From assembly GCA_964401995.1 (NCBI GenBank), contig CAYOAP010000006.1, positions 1-64,000 on the forward strand: 64,000 nt of DNA, read 5' to 3'. Source of the stretch: DATCBF01 sp964401995 (GTDB lineage: Bacteria; Actinomycetota; Thermoleophilia; Solirubrobacterales; 70-9). Positions 25,918 through 34,332 of the stretch are shown in pieces (the first letter of the stretch is position 1; each line of letters begins with the position of its first letter). The notes beneath the pieces are model-generated. The model was not told where the DNA came from and made no database searches. It worked only from the letters and a program-made list of their open reading frames with translations. A program made the position numbers and the translations under genes.

Positions 25918-26301
25918 ATGACACTCGAACAGGCGCTGCGCCTCACCAATCGCAACATGGTCGCCTTCGACTTGGCTCTGGGCACGGCGGCGATCGCCGC
26001 CCCCGAGGCGACCCTCAAGCTCCTCGGCCACGACGAGCCCTCGCCCGACGCGGCGCACCTCTTTCGGCGCTGCGGGCCGATCTGGCTCACCTTCGCCGCC
26101 GCCCACGCGGTCGCCGCCCATCGCGGCGAGCCGCGCGACTGGTGGGCGCTGGCCTGGCTGCGCGGGACCGAGATCGCGACCGATGCGCTCTGGTCGGAGT
26201 CGCCAGCGGTGAGCCGGCCCGGCGCCAAGCTTGGGCTGCGTCTTGCAGGCCTCGCCAACGTCGGAATGGCCGCCGGCTTCGCCTGGCTGTCGAGGCGCTG
26301 A
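25918..26301 (+). CDS. Small membrane-associated protein of unknown function
   Basis: 127 aa with hydrophobic stretches near 18-38, 55-70 and 105-124, and conserved-looking polar turns (RGEPRDWWALAWLRGTEIATDALW). The style resembles the small DUF4345-like membrane families, but I do not assign it. Divergent from rpiR; the next gene begins 4 bp after its stop, so it heads a plus-strand run to 29420. Confidence 0.65.
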   Translation: MTLEQALRLTNRNMVAFDLALGTAAIAAPEATLKLLGHDEPSPDAAHLFRRCGPIWLTFAAAHAVAAHRGEPRDWWALAWLRGTEIATDALWSESPAVSRPGAKLGLRLAGLANVGMAAGFAWLSRR

Positions 26302-26305
26302 GCCG

Positions 26306-26638
26306 ATGAGCCAGTTCGCCGGGCTCCCCAGCACCCGCTGGAGCCTGAGCGGTCGCACCGACGAGGGCGACGAGGCCTGGCTGATCCGCGGCATCTCCCA
26401 GAAGCTCTACCGCTGCCCCGGCTGCCACGGGGATCTGGAGATCGGCACCGACCACGTGATCGTCCAGTACGTGCGCCGCGTCGGCGGCACCGACCACCAC
26501 CACTGGCACCGGCAGTGCATCGAGGAGCTGCTGCTCCCCCAGCTCTTGGGCCTGCGCCGGGTACCGCCCTCGGAATCGACGCAAACGAAGCTGGAAGCCC
26601 GTGGCCGCAGCAAGCCCGGACGCCGGCGCCGGCAGTGA
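26306..26638 (+). CDS. Small zinc-binding protein (actinobacterial 'ATP/GTP-binding' annotation group)
   Basis: 110 aa. The middle holds LIRGISQKLYRCPGC, then HVIVQY...HHHWHRQCIEE. The CxxC plus His/Cys pair (about C40/C43 and H71/C75) should bind one zinc ion. Actinobacterial homologues with this layout are usually named ATP/GTP-binding protein without experimental basis. I begin at ATG 26306 (MSQFAGLPSTRW). The stop overlaps the next start (GTGA). Confidence 0.72.
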   Translation: MSQFAGLPSTRWSLSGRTDEGDEAWLIRGISQKLYRCPGCHGDLEIGTDHVIVQYVRRVGGTDHHHWHRQCIEELLLPQLLGLRRVPPSESTQTKLEARGRSKPGRRRRQ

Positions 26639-27387
26639 TCGAGCGCGTCAAGACCCTCGCCGCCTTCTACCTGCGGATCGGCCGCACCTACGCGCGATGG
26701 GCGCCCTTCCTCCTGCTGCTGGGCGCGATCGTCTTCGTCCCGCTCGGCCTGATCGACGCGATCGCCGTCCATCTCGACCTGCGCTCCGTGACCGTCGACA
26801 ACAGCGTCGAGGTCATCGCCATCATCACCGCCACCCTGGCCCTGGCCGGCACCGGCCTGCTCGGCGAGGTCTTCTACAGCGGCGCGGTGGCCGTTGCCTT
26901 GACCCACCCGCACGAGGGCAAGCCGCCGTCGCTGCGCGAGATCGCCGTCCGCCTCAAATACAGGCGCCTGATCGCTGTCGACTTGCTCTACACGCTGGTC
27001 GTCGCGGTCGGCCTCATCCTCTTCGTCGTTCCCGGGGCGGCCGCCTTCGTCTGGCTCGGCGTCGCCGGGCCGCTGGTCGAGATCGAGGGGCGCAGCGTCA
27101 GGTCCGCCTTCGCCCGCAGCCTGCGCCTGGTCCGCGGCCGCTTCTGGTTCGTCTTCTGGATCCTGGTCCCGGTCGAGGTCGCCGGCGACGGCTTGTCCAA
27201 CCTCGCAGCCACGCTGGCCCACAACCTGCTCGGCAACTCGCTGCCAGCCGAGTGGTTCTCGGAGTCGGTCTCGAACATCATCCTGACCCCGCTCTACGCG
27301 GTGGCCGCGGTGCTGCTGATGCTCGACCTCGCCGCCGAAAAGGACGCCTCTGCCCCAGCCCCACACGCAGAGCCGGCGCAGGCATGA
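26635..27387 (+). CDS. Multi-pass membrane protein
   Basis: 250 aa with about six hydrophobic segments (from ~22-45 to ~215-235) and short loops. The pattern resembles the GlpQ-associated/DUF7544-like membrane domains that often surround lipid-handling genes. The N-terminus (MIERVKTLAAFYLRIGRTYARWAPFLLLL) fits a basic amphipathic helix then a membrane helix. GTG at 26635 overlaps the previous stop and its own stop overlaps the next ATG, so translation is coupled with both. It shares style with the 47918 protein. Function unknown. Confidence 0.75.
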   Translation: MIERVKTLAAFYLRIGRTYARWAPFLLLLGAIVFVPLGLIDAIAVHLDLRSVTVDNSVEVIAIITATLALAGTGLLGEVFYSGAVAVALTHPHEGKPPSLREIAVRLKYRRLIAVDLLYTLVVAVGLILFVVPGAAAFVWLGVAGPLVEIEGRSVRSAFARSLRLVRGRFWFVFWILVPVEVAGDGLSNLAATLAHNLLGNSLPAEWFSESVSNIILTPLYAVAAVLLMLDLAAEKDASAPAPHAEPAQA

Positions 27388-28250
27388 TCAGCGCCAACTT
27401 CGCCTCCGGGTTCTGGGACAAACTGGTCGAACACGACGAGCAGGGGCTCTTCCTCGTCCTCGCCGGCTTCATCCTCTCCTTTGCCTTCATCCGGATGAGC
27501 ACGCGGATGATGCGCAGCCCCAGGTTCGAGTGGTGGCCGGGCAGCGTGGTCAGCGAGAGCGGCGTCCACGTCCACCACCTCGTCTTCGGGATCGTGACGA
27601 TGATGATCTTCGGCGCGCTCGGCTTCGGCGCGCTCGGCCACAGCCCCTATGTGGAGATCTGCGCCTTCGGCTTCGGCGTCGGCGCCGGGCTGACGATCGA
27701 CGAGTTCGCGCTCTGGGTCTACCTCGACGACGTCTACTGGGCTGAGGAGGGCCGCAGCTCGATCGACGCGACCGTGATCGCCGCCGCCGCGATGCTGCTG
27801 CTCCTGCTCGGCTTCACCCCCTTCAGCTTCGACACCAGCTCGCCGCAGCAGGTGATCGGCAGCCTGCTCGGGGCGCTCTTCGTCTTCGTCATGGTCGCGA
27901 TCTGCTTCGCCAAGCAGCGCCTCCTGCACGGGGCGATCGGCTTCTTCTTCCTGCCGATCGCGATCTACGGCGCCTGGCGGATCGGCAAGCCGAACTCGCC
28001 CTGGGCGCGGCGCCGCTACGGCGAGCGGCGTCCCAAGAAGCAGGAGAAGTCGGCCGGCCGCTTCCCCTCTGACCGCCGCACCGACCGCTTCAAGAACGCC
28101 TTCCGCGACATCGTCGGCGGCAAGCCGAGTGAGGGGCTGGCCGCGGCCCGCGACGAGGCGATGGCGGCGACCCGCGAGGCGACCGAAGAAGCGCGCCATC
28201 AGGCCGAACGCGTCACCCACCTCGGCGAGAAACCGAAAAAGAACGACTAA
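27384..28250 (+). CDS. Multi-pass membrane protein with HVHH motif
   Basis: 288 aa. About five membrane helices in the first 200 residues. An SGVHVHHLVFGIV segment near residue 60 puts three histidines at a membrane edge, likely a metal site. LTIDEFALWVYLDDVYW around 110 adds conserved acids. The C-terminal ~80 residues are charged and probably cytoplasmic. I know of actinobacterial homologues only as hypothetical integral membrane proteins. The ATG overlaps the preceding stop (ATGA). Confidence 0.75.
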   Translation: MISANFASGFWDKLVEHDEQGLFLVLAGFILSFAFIRMSTRMMRSPRFEWWPGSVVSESGVHVHHLVFGIVTMMIFGALGFGALGHSPYVEICAFGFGVGAGLTIDEFALWVYLDDVYWAEEGRSSIDATVIAAAAMLLLLLGFTPFSFDTSSPQQVIGSLLGALFVFVMVAICFAKQRLLHGAIGFFFLPIAIYGAWRIGKPNSPWARRRYGERRPKKQEKSAGRFPSDRRTDRFKNAFRDIVGGKPSEGLAAARDEAMAATREATEEARHQAERVTHLGEKPKKND

Positions 28251-28266
28251 CGAGCGAGGAGGAGCC

Positions 28267-28755
28267 ATGAGCGAAGGGACACGTCCGAACATCTACACAG
28301 AGGAGTGGGAGCGCTCGGTTGAGCACAAGGGCTTCGCCGTGCGCGGCACCCGGGTCGGCGCGGCAGCCGGGACGAAGCAGATCGGCCTCACGGTCTACGA
28401 GCTCGACCCCGGCAAGAAGAACATGCCCTACCACGCCCATTTCGGGATCGAAGAGGTTGTCGTCGTGATCGCGGGCACGCCCACCCTGCGCAGCCCCGAC
28501 GGCGAGCGCGAGCTGGCCGCGGGCGAGGTCATCGCCTGCCCGCCCGGCCGCGCCGGCGCCCACCAGCTGATCAATCGCGGCGACGCTGTCGCCCGCTTCC
28601 TGATCCTCAGCTCGAAGGCCTTGGCCGACGTGATCGAGTACCCCGACAGCGGCAGGATCTCCGCCCAGGGCGGAGAGTGGGGAACGCCGGAGGCGATCGC
28701 CTACATGCTCGCGACCGAGCCCCAGCTCGACTACTTCGAGGGAGAGCCGGAGTGA
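28267..28755 (+). CDS. Cupin-domain protein
   Basis: 162-aa single-domain cupin. Metal ligands H56, H58, E63 and H99 match the two cupin motifs (YHAHFGIEE and AGAHQ). A strong AGGAGGAG ribosome site precedes the ATG at 28267. Possible roles range from sugar or dioxygenase chemistry to ligand sensing, and no substrate is suggested by neighbours. Its stop overlaps the methyltransferase start (GTGA), so the two are probably made together. Confidence 0.87.
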   Translation: MSEGTRPNIYTEEWERSVEHKGFAVRGTRVGAAAGTKQIGLTVYELDPGKKNMPYHAHFGIEEVVVVIAGTPTLRSPDGERELAAGEVIACPPGRAGAHQLINRGDAVARFLILSSKALADVIEYPDSGRISAQGGEWGTPEAIAYMLATEPQLDYFEGEPE

Positions 28756-29420
28756 CCGGCGCCGCAGAAGAGAAGCGCTTCGTCCCGGCTGCGGGCCGCC
28801 GGGGCTTGACCCGTTTCTACGACGCGACGATCGCGCTGACGATGCGCGAGTCGCTCTTTCGCGGCCGCCTCGCCGACCAGGTCCTGGCCGACCTGCCCGA
28901 TGACGCCCGGATCTGCGACGTCGGCGCCGGGACCGGGACGCTGGCGATCGCCCTCGCTGCGGCGGCGCAGGGAGCGACGGTGGTCGCGGTCGACCCCGAC
29001 CCTGAGGTCCAGGCGATCGCCAAGGGCAAGAAGGGCGCCGGCGAGGTCGAGTGGCTGGCCGGGTTCGGCGACCGGCTGCCGCTGGAGGACCGGAGCTGCG
29101 ACCGCGTCGTCATGTCGCTGCTCCTGCACCACCTCGACGCCGCGGCCAAGCGGGCGGCACTGGCCGAGGCCTGCCGCGTGCTCCGCCCCGACGGCCGCAT
29201 CCACATCGCCGACTGGGGCAAGGCCCAGGACCCGCTGATGCGCTCGACCTTCTTCGTCCTGCAGTTGATCGACGGCTTCGACGGCACCCGCGACCACGTC
29301 GCCGGCAGGCTGCCGGGCTTTGTCGAAGAGGCCGGCTTCGGACCGGTCCAGCGCAACGACCGGCTGCGCACCGGCTGGGGAACGCTCGAGCTGCTCAGCG
29401 CCCAGCGAGCCGACGCTTGA
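28752..29420 (+). CDS. Class I SAM-dependent methyltransferase
   Basis: 222 aa with a Rossmann methyltransferase fold. Motif I is DVGAGTG at 56-62, an acidic VDPDPEV follows strand 2, and MSLLLHHL marks motif IV. The layout fits UbiE/Methyltransf_11-type enzymes acting on small molecules; the acceptor is unknown. GTG 28752 overlaps the cupin stop. Its last 26 bp overlap the convergent acetyltransferase gene. Confidence 0.88.
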   Translation: MTGAAEEKRFVPAAGRRGLTRFYDATIALTMRESLFRGRLADQVLADLPDDARICDVGAGTGTLAIALAAAAQGATVVAVDPDPEVQAIAKGKKGAGEVEWLAGFGDRLPLEDRSCDRVVMSLLLHHLDAAAKRAALAEACRVLRPDGRIHIADWGKAQDPLMRSTFFVLQLIDGFDGTRDHVAGRLPGFVEEAGFGPVQRNDRLRTGWGTLELLSAQRADA

Positions 29421-29946
29421 GGTTGTCCCGCACCGCGGGCCACTCCTCGTCGATGACGCTGAAGTAGGCCGAGTCGCGGACACCGACGTCAGGCATGATC
29501 TTGTGCTTGCGCAGGATGCCCTCGAACTGCGCGGGGATCGCCTCCAGCGCCGCCCGCGAGCGGGTGTTGCGGGCGTCGGTCTTGAACTCGACCCGCAGGC
29601 AGTTAAGGGTGTCGAAAGCATGGGCCAGCATCAGCAGCTTCGTCTCGATGTTGGCGCCGCTGCCCCAGGCGCCCGGGTTGAGCCAGGTCCAACCGATCTC
29701 GACCACCCGGTCGTCGGGACGGACGCTCAGGTAACGGGTGCTGCCGACGAGCGCGCCGCTGCGCCGGTCGCAGGTTGCGAAGACACCCTCGCTCCCGTCC
29801 TCCATCGCTGCCAGCGAGATCGCCATCCAGCGGTCGAAGTACTCGCGGCTGTCGCCGATGTGGGCGAGCCACTCCCAGATCTCCGGCGCCTGCGCCGCCC
29901 GCCAAAGCTCGTCCGCATGCTCGGCGGCCAGCGGCTCCAGGGTCAC
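29395..29946 (-). CDS. GNAT-family N-acetyltransferase (RimJ/RimL-like)
   Basis: 183 aa. The acetyl-CoA region reads GWTWLNPGAWGSGANIETK, and CLRVEFKTDARNTRSRAALEAIPAQFEG is the typical C-terminal half of the RimJ/RimL branch. These enzymes acetylate protein N-termini, amino acids or drugs. GTG 29946 is the first standard start, but the in-frame upstream codons read LAIRLEGSI, which resembles the usual N-terminus of this family, so a non-standard upstream start (CTG) is possible. Confidence 0.87.
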   Translation of the reverse strand: MTLEPLAAEHADELWRAAQAPEIWEWLAHIGDSREYFDRWMAISLAAMEDGSEGVFATCDRRSGALVGSTRYLSVRPDDRVVEIGWTWLNPGAWGSGANIETKLLMLAHAFDTLNCLRVEFKTDARNTRSRAALEAIPAQFEGILRKHKIMPDVGVRDSAYFSVIDEEWPAVRDNLKRRLAGR

Positions 29947-30057
29947 GATCGACCCCTCAAGTCGGATAGCCAGGTTCTCCGCCGGGCCATCTTGACCAAC
30001 GGGATCAGCCAGTGCGATGCGGGAGCGCCCCTGCCTGCGGAGCGCTCCCGGCGCCGC

Positions 30058-30408
30058 TCAGCCCGTCTGCGTCATCAAGCCGACCCGGTGGCCCTCGGGG
30101 TCGGCAATCATCGCGATCTGGCCGCTGGGGATGTCCATCGGATCCATGATCTTTGTCGCCCCCAGGCCTTCTGCCTTGCTCAGCGCCGCCGCGATGTCCT
30201 CGACCTGCACGTAGAAGGTGACGTGGCCGTCATCGCCCTCGGGCGCCTGGCCGATGCCACCGGGGATGCCTTCGCCGCCGGCGTCGACCATCGTGTACGG
30301 CATCGCGTCCATATCGGTCAGCTGCCAGTCGAAGAGGCTCCCATAGAAGCTTTTCAGCGCCTCGCGGTCCTTGCCCGCGACCTCGAACCACATTGTCGGA
30401 TTGCCCAT
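30058..30408 (-). CDS. VOC-family (glyoxalase/bleomycin-resistance-like) protein
   Basis: 116 aa with two beta-alpha-beta-beta-beta modules: NPTMWFEVAGKDREALKSFYGSLFDWQ opens the first, VTFYVQVEDIAAALSKAEGLGA the second, and ADPEGHRVGL is the usual end. A metal-dependent lyase, dioxygenase or binding protein; the substrate is unknown. It lies 29 bp downstream of the SRPBCC gene on the same strand, a common pairing with ArsR/SRPBCC modules. Confidence 0.9.
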   Translation of the reverse strand: MGNPTMWFEVAGKDREALKSFYGSLFDWQLTDMDAMPYTMVDAGGEGIPGGIGQAPEGDDGHVTFYVQVEDIAAALSKAEGLGATKIMDPMDIPSGQIAMIADPEGHRVGLMTQTG

Positions 30409-30437
30409 CGGTGAGTCCTTTCGTAGATGTGTGTGAG

Positions 30438-30917
30438 TTATTTGCTGCTGCCGTCGGGGCCCCCTGGGGTGCCCCAGGGGTCCGGTCCGGGGTTGCCGCC
30501 GGATGCGGCGGCAGAGAGTCGCTCGGCGTAGTGGTTCCAGCCGTGGCTGTGGCGCTCGGCTGATTCGGCGTTCGGCAGGTCGCGGTGGATCAGCCGCATC
30601 TGGGTGCCGTCGCCATCGGCGTCGAGCAGGATTTCCACCGTGCTGGAGCCGGGCGGCGTGACCGAGTCCTCTCCCTCCCAGCCCCAGCTGAAGACAACCT
30701 TGCGCGGCGGGTCGAGCTCGATGTACTCGCCACTGGCGATGTTTTCGCCGTTGATGTCGAGATAGAAGCGGCCGCCGGCTCGGGGATCAAGCTCGGCCGA
30801 GCGACCCATCCACTGGATCATCTTGTCCGGGTCGGTGAAGAAGTCGAAAACTGTCTCAGGCTTCGCCTCGATTCGAATTGCCACCTCGGCCTCGGCCTTT
30901 GTCTCTGCGTTTGGCAC
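30438..30917 (-). CDS. SRPBCC (AHSA1-type) domain protein
   Basis: 159 aa. AEVAIRIEAKPETVFDFFTDPDKMIQWMG is the usual AHSA1/activator-of-Hsp90-like start and HSHGWNHYAERLSA the usual end helix. These small proteins bind hydrophobic ligands and are very often encoded after an ArsR gene, as here. GTG 30917 is preceded by GGAGG at 7 bp. Its first 62 bp overlap the ArsR gene. The glycine/proline tail (GNPGPDPWGTPGG) is not part of the fold. Confidence 0.9.
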   Translation of the reverse strand: MPNAETKAEAEVAIRIEAKPETVFDFFTDPDKMIQWMGRSAELDPRAGGRFYLDINGENIASGEYIELDPPRKVVFSWGWEGEDSVTPPGSSTVEILLDADGDGTQMRLIHRDLPNAESAERHSHGWNHYAERLSAAASGGNPGPDPWGTPGGPDGSSK

Positions 30918-31257
30918 GTTTGTCCCTCCTTTGCTGCTCCAGCTCGGCGGCCAGCTTCAGCCGCTCGAGACGATCGCTCCAGAATCCGTTCAAGAAGTCT
31001 CGTAGCCCCGCCATGCCCTCGGGCCGGACCCGGTAGAGGCGGCTGGTTCCCTGGCGACGCCCGTCGATCAGGCCGGCCTCGCGCAGCACCGCCAGGTGCT
31101 GGGAGATGGCCGGCCGCGAGACGTCGAAGCGAGCGGCGATCTCCCCCGCGCTCAGCTCCTGCTCGCGAACCAGATCCAGGATCTCGCGCCGCCGCGGCTC
31201 GGCGATCGCCCGCGCGGCGCGGTCGATGTCAATCTTGGTCGGCGTGCTCGTGCTCAC
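30856..31257 (-). CDS. ArsR-family transcriptional regulator
   Basis: 133-aa winged helix: EPRRREILDLVREQELSAGEIAARFDVSRPAISQHLAVLREAGLI is the ArsR HTH, followed by the wing GRRQGTSRLYRV. No metal-binding Cys pattern (ELCVCDL) is present, so it belongs to the SRPBCC-linked type rather than arsenic sensors. The C-terminus is strongly basic (KRAKRRDKGRGRGG). The GTG at 31257 lies 7 bp after a good -10 element, implying a leaderless transcript. It leads ArsR-SRPBCC-VOC. Confidence 0.92.
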   Translation of the reverse strand: MSTSTPTKIDIDRAARAIAEPRRREILDLVREQELSAGEIAARFDVSRPAISQHLAVLREAGLIDGRRQGTSRLYRVRPEGMAGLRDFLNGFWSDRLERLKLAAELEQQRRDKRAKRRDKGRGRGGNSNRGEA

Positions 31258-31264
31258 GAGAGCT

Positions 31265-31293
31265 ATTTAAGCAGATACTTACGTAAGTGACAA
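31265..31293 (-). promoter_or_regulatory. Promoter with palindromic operator for the ArsR module
   Basis: On the minus strand, -35 TTGTCA (31288-31293), 17-bp spacer, -10 TTAAAT (31265-31270), then 7 bp to the GTG. The spacer contains the perfect 12-bp palindrome ACTTACGTAAGT (31277-31288). An ArsR dimer bound there would block polymerase, so autoregulation is likely (inference). Confidence 0.7.
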
Positions 31294-31294
31294 C

Positions 31295-32863
31295 TTACCC
31301 TGTGGCGGCGCTGCAGACTTCGAACCCGACCGCCTGGGCCAGCTGGTGGCGCTCTTCGACCCCGGCGTCCCGTTTTTCCCGCGCCTTTAAGTAAGGCGTT
31401 GCCTGGCCCTTTTCGGCCGCCTTCAGCGCCTTTTCATCGAGCTTCTTGACTTCTTCCTGGGCCTTCACGTAGGCCTCGTATGCATTGCTCAGGCTGGGCG
31501 GCGGCGTCAACTTGTTGAATTCGTCGACCGCCCGAGTCGAGATGCCAAGCAGCACCCTTGAGTAGGCAGCGTTTGGTTCTTCCTCGCCGGAGGGAAAGCT
31601 TGGCGTAAGGCTGGTGAATGTTTCCTGGCTCTGACTGCAGACCGCATCCCCCGCCTTGACCAGCGCCGACGGGCTGAGCGCCTGCGGCTTGGGGCTGGGC
31701 TTGTCCTTCGCTTCCCCCCCGCCTTTGGGCGCTTCTTCAGTTGTCGCATCCGTGCCGCCGCCTGAGCTGCCGCCACCGCCACCGCCGAGCGCGATTGCGG
31801 CGACCACGATCGCGGTGATGACAGCCAGCGCTCCAGCCGCAAGCAGCGGCCGGCGCCCTTTTGCCCTGACCTCTGCCACGGGGGGATCGGGAGCGAGGCG
31901 GCGGGTCGCGGCGGTCTCCGCCGGTGGGGCATCCGGCTGCACCGTCTCCGCCGTCCGCGTCGCCGCCATGCCGGTCGCGACGGTGCGCTCGGGCAGGGCT
32001 GCCGGACCGCCCTCGAGCGCCGCCAGCGCCGCCCGGCCGAGATCGCCGGCCGAGGGATAGCGGTCCTCGGGCGACTTCGACATCGCCCTGATCACGACGT
32101 CGTCGAGCGCCATCGGCACCCCTGGCACGTAGAGCGACGGCGCTGGGGGCGGCTCGTTGAGATGGGCGTAGAGGCGCGCCGCCTCGCCGTCCTTGGGGAA
32201 TGGGACTTCGCCGGTGAGCAGCTTGAAAAGCAGGCAGCCGAGGGCGTAGACGTCGACACGGGCATCGATCTCACCACCCGAGATCTGCTCTGGGGCGACG
32301 TAGTCGAGGGTGCCGACGAAGCGGCCGGTCTGGGTCAGGCCGGAGTTGGTGGCGACGTTGCGGGCGACGCCGAAATCGGTGATGTAGGCGTGCTCCGACC
32401 CCTCGCCACCGCTGAGCAGGACGTTGGCCGGCTTGACGTCGCGATGAACTAGGCCGGCGGCGTGGATCGCGTCGAGGCCGTTGCCGATCTGGGTGATCAG
32501 CGCCGCGGCGGCGGGCGGATCGAGCCGCCCCTCGCGGGCGAGCTTCTTGCCGAGGTCGGCGCCGGAGACGTAGCGCATCGCGATGAAGGGGACGCCGTCC
32601 TCTCCCCCCGCGGCGTAGATCGGGACCACGTTCGGGTGCTCGATCGAGGCGGCGATCTTCGACTCCTCGGCGAAGCGCTGGGCGAAGATCTCGTCGGCGG
32701 CGGCCTCAGGGGCGATCAGCTTCAACGCCACCCGCCGCTCCAGCCCCGGCTCCATCGCCAGGTAGAGAACGCCCATCCCACCTCGCCCCAGGCGCTGCTC
32801 GATCCGGTAGCCGGCGAACTCATCGCCCGCAGACAGCTCGATCCAGCGGTCACCCTGGGCCAT
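31295..32863 (-). CDS. Transmembrane Ser/Thr protein kinase (PknB-like)
   Basis: 522 aa. Complete Hanks kinase: glycine loop LGRGGMGV (25-32), K48, HRDVKPAN (140-147), DFG (163-165) and an APEQ activation-segment end. After the kinase (to ~275) comes a low-complexity linker, one membrane helix (about 341-361), a glycine-rich stretch, and an extracellular ~130-residue helical domain without PASTA repeats. The sensor domain (DAVCSQSQETFTSLTP...KLTPPPSLSNAYEAYVKAQEE) resembles small actinobacterial secreted helical domains of unknown ligand. The targets cannot be read from context. Confidence 0.93.
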   Translation of the reverse strand: MAQGDRWIELSAGDEFAGYRIEQRLGRGGMGVLYLAMEPGLERRVALKLIAPEAAADEIFAQRFAEESKIAASIEHPNVVPIYAAGGEDGVPFIAMRYVSGADLGKKLAREGRLDPPAAAALITQIGNGLDAIHAAGLVHRDVKPANVLLSGGEGSEHAYITDFGVARNVATNSGLTQTGRFVGTLDYVAPEQISGGEIDARVDVYALGCLLFKLLTGEVPFPKDGEAARLYAHLNEPPPAPSLYVPGVPMALDDVVIRAMSKSPEDRYPSAGDLGRAALAALEGGPAALPERTVATGMAATRTAETVQPDAPPAETAATRRLAPDPPVAEVRAKGRRPLLAAGALAVITAIVVAAIALGGGGGGSSGGGTDATTEEAPKGGGEAKDKPSPKPQALSPSALVKAGDAVCSQSQETFTSLTPSFPSGEEEPNAAYSRVLLGISTRAVDEFNKLTPPPSLSNAYEAYVKAQEEVKKLDEKALKAAEKGQATPYLKAREKRDAGVEERHQLAQAVGFEVCSAATG

Positions 32864-32915
32864 CGCCCAACCCTAGCCAGCGAGCCGGGCAGCGGCCCGC
32901 TGGCGCAAACGCTGC

Positions 32916-33428
32916 CTAGGCAAGCCCTTCCAGCTCGTACTCGCGCAGGAAACCCTCGAAGAGGCGGCGATGCCCCTGCTCGTCTCGCAGGATCGTGATC
33001 ACCATGTCCTGGGTGACCGGGTCGACCTGATCGGTCTCCTCGATGATCCGGGTGTAGTGCTCGATCGCGCCGGTCTCGGCTTTGATCACGCCACGGATCA
33101 CGTGGACCACGTCAGTCTGCTCCTCCGAGGGCTGCAGGAAGGACTGTTCGGCCGAGAACCCTTCTGACCCGGGCACCACCCCGTAGAGCTCCTTGATCCG
33201 CGCCGCAAACAGTTTCGCGTGGCCCAGCTCCTCGGCGACATCGGTCGCCAACGACTCCTTGATCTCCTGGGCCCGGACCCCGTCGAGGTTGACCGAGGCC
33301 GACATATAGCTCATCACGGTCTCGATCTCCATCCAGTAGGCCCGCTCCAGCAGCTCGACGATTCCAGCCCTGACCTCGGAGCTTGCGCCGTCGAATATGC
33401 CCTTGCTGTTGCTTGCCGTCGCGTCCAT
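32916..33428 (-). CDS. Ferritin-like di-iron protein
   Basis: 170-aa four-helix bundle. Metal ligands fit the ferritin-like pattern: E34/E36 (MEIETVM), E67 and H70 (EELGHAKL), E118 (KAETGAIEHY), E150 and H153 (DEQGHRRL). This suits a bacterioferritin or rubrerythrin-like role in iron storage or oxidant removal; there is no rubredoxin domain. Its start is followed upstream by a short intergenic stretch shared with the divergent secreted-protein gene. Confidence 0.88.
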   Translation of the reverse strand: MDATASNSKGIFDGASSEVRAGIVELLERAYWMEIETVMSYMSASVNLDGVRAQEIKESLATDVAEELGHAKLFAARIKELYGVVPGSEGFSAEQSFLQPSEEQTDVVHVIRGVIKAETGAIEHYTRIIEETDQVDPVTQDMVITILRDEQGHRRLFEGFLREYELEGLA

Positions 33429-33522
33429 CGAGCCTCCTTTGGGGTGGGTTCGGTTCTTAACTTCCCATTAGGGCAGCCGCCAAAACCATGAGTTCGCGGA
33501 TTCGTTGTGGGACGATGAACCT

Positions 33523-34323
33523 ATGCATCTGTGGGAGACGAGATCGCGGTCCCTTGCCGCTCTGATTGTGCTGGCGATCATCGCCTGCGCCTGCGCCGGC
33601 ATCGCCGTCGGCGAGTCGATCCAGAACAAAAACCTGATCGTCTCCCTGCAGGGCAGGATCACGCCGCACGCGCTGCCGCGCGACGAACTCGCCCCGATCA
33701 CCGTTCATGTGAGCGGCGCGATCAAAACCGACGACGGCGCCACCCCGCCGGCGCTGCGGAAGATCTCCTTCGCGCTCAATCGCAACGGCAAGCTCGACAC
33801 TCGCGGCCTGCCGACCTGCGAATCAGGCGTGCTGGAGTCGACCACAACCGAACAGGCGCGGGAACTCTGCGGACCGGCCCTGATCGGGAGCGGCAGCTTC
33901 GAAGCCAACGTCGCCTTCCCCAGCCTCGTCCCTTTTCCGGCCGAAGGGAAGCTGCTGGCTTTCAACGCCAAGGTGAAGGGACGACCCGCGATCCTGCTCC
34001 ATATCTACGGCGCCAACCCCGTCCAGCACACCTTCGTCCTGCCGATGACGATCTCCCAGCAGGCCTCGGGCACGTACGGGACCGTGATCTCGGCCAATAT
34101 CCCGCAGCTCGCCGCCGGGCTGGGGTACGTGACCAGCGTCGATTTTGCGATCGGCCGCCAGTTCCACTACAAAGGCAAAACCCACAGCCTGCTCAGCGCC
34201 AGCTGCTCCGCGCCGGCCGGCTTTCCCGGGGCGATCTTCCTCTTTGCCAAAGGCACCTTCACCTTCACCAACGGCCAGTCCCTCTCGCCACGGCTGATCC
34301 GCGACTGCAAAGTCAGCAAGTAA
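33523..34323 (+). CDS. Secreted or lipid-anchored protein of unknown function
   Basis: 266 aa. A clear N-terminal export signal (TRSRSLAALIVLAIIACACAGIAVG) is followed by a beta-rich domain with ITVHVSGAIKTDDGATPPALRKISFALNRNGKLDTRGLPTC. The IIAC stretch could be a lipobox, so lipoprotein or signal-peptidase-I cleavage are both possible. Several cysteines (LPTCESG, ELCGPALIG, SASCSAPAG, IRDCKVS) may form disulfides. This layout matches a hypothetical family repeated in Thermoleophilia genomes, as far as I recognise. The ATG 33523 is preferred over an upstream TTG at 33505. Confidence 0.72.
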   Translation: MHLWETRSRSLAALIVLAIIACACAGIAVGESIQNKNLIVSLQGRITPHALPRDELAPITVHVSGAIKTDDGATPPALRKISFALNRNGKLDTRGLPTCESGVLESTTTEQARELCGPALIGSGSFEANVAFPSLVPFPAEGKLLAFNAKVKGRPAILLHIYGANPVQHTFVLPMTISQQASGTYGTVISANIPQLAAGLGYVTSVDFAIGRQFHYKGKTHSLLSASCSAPAGFPGAIFLFAKGTFTFTNGQSLSPRLIRDCKVSK

Positions 34324-34332
34324 CCGCGGCGC

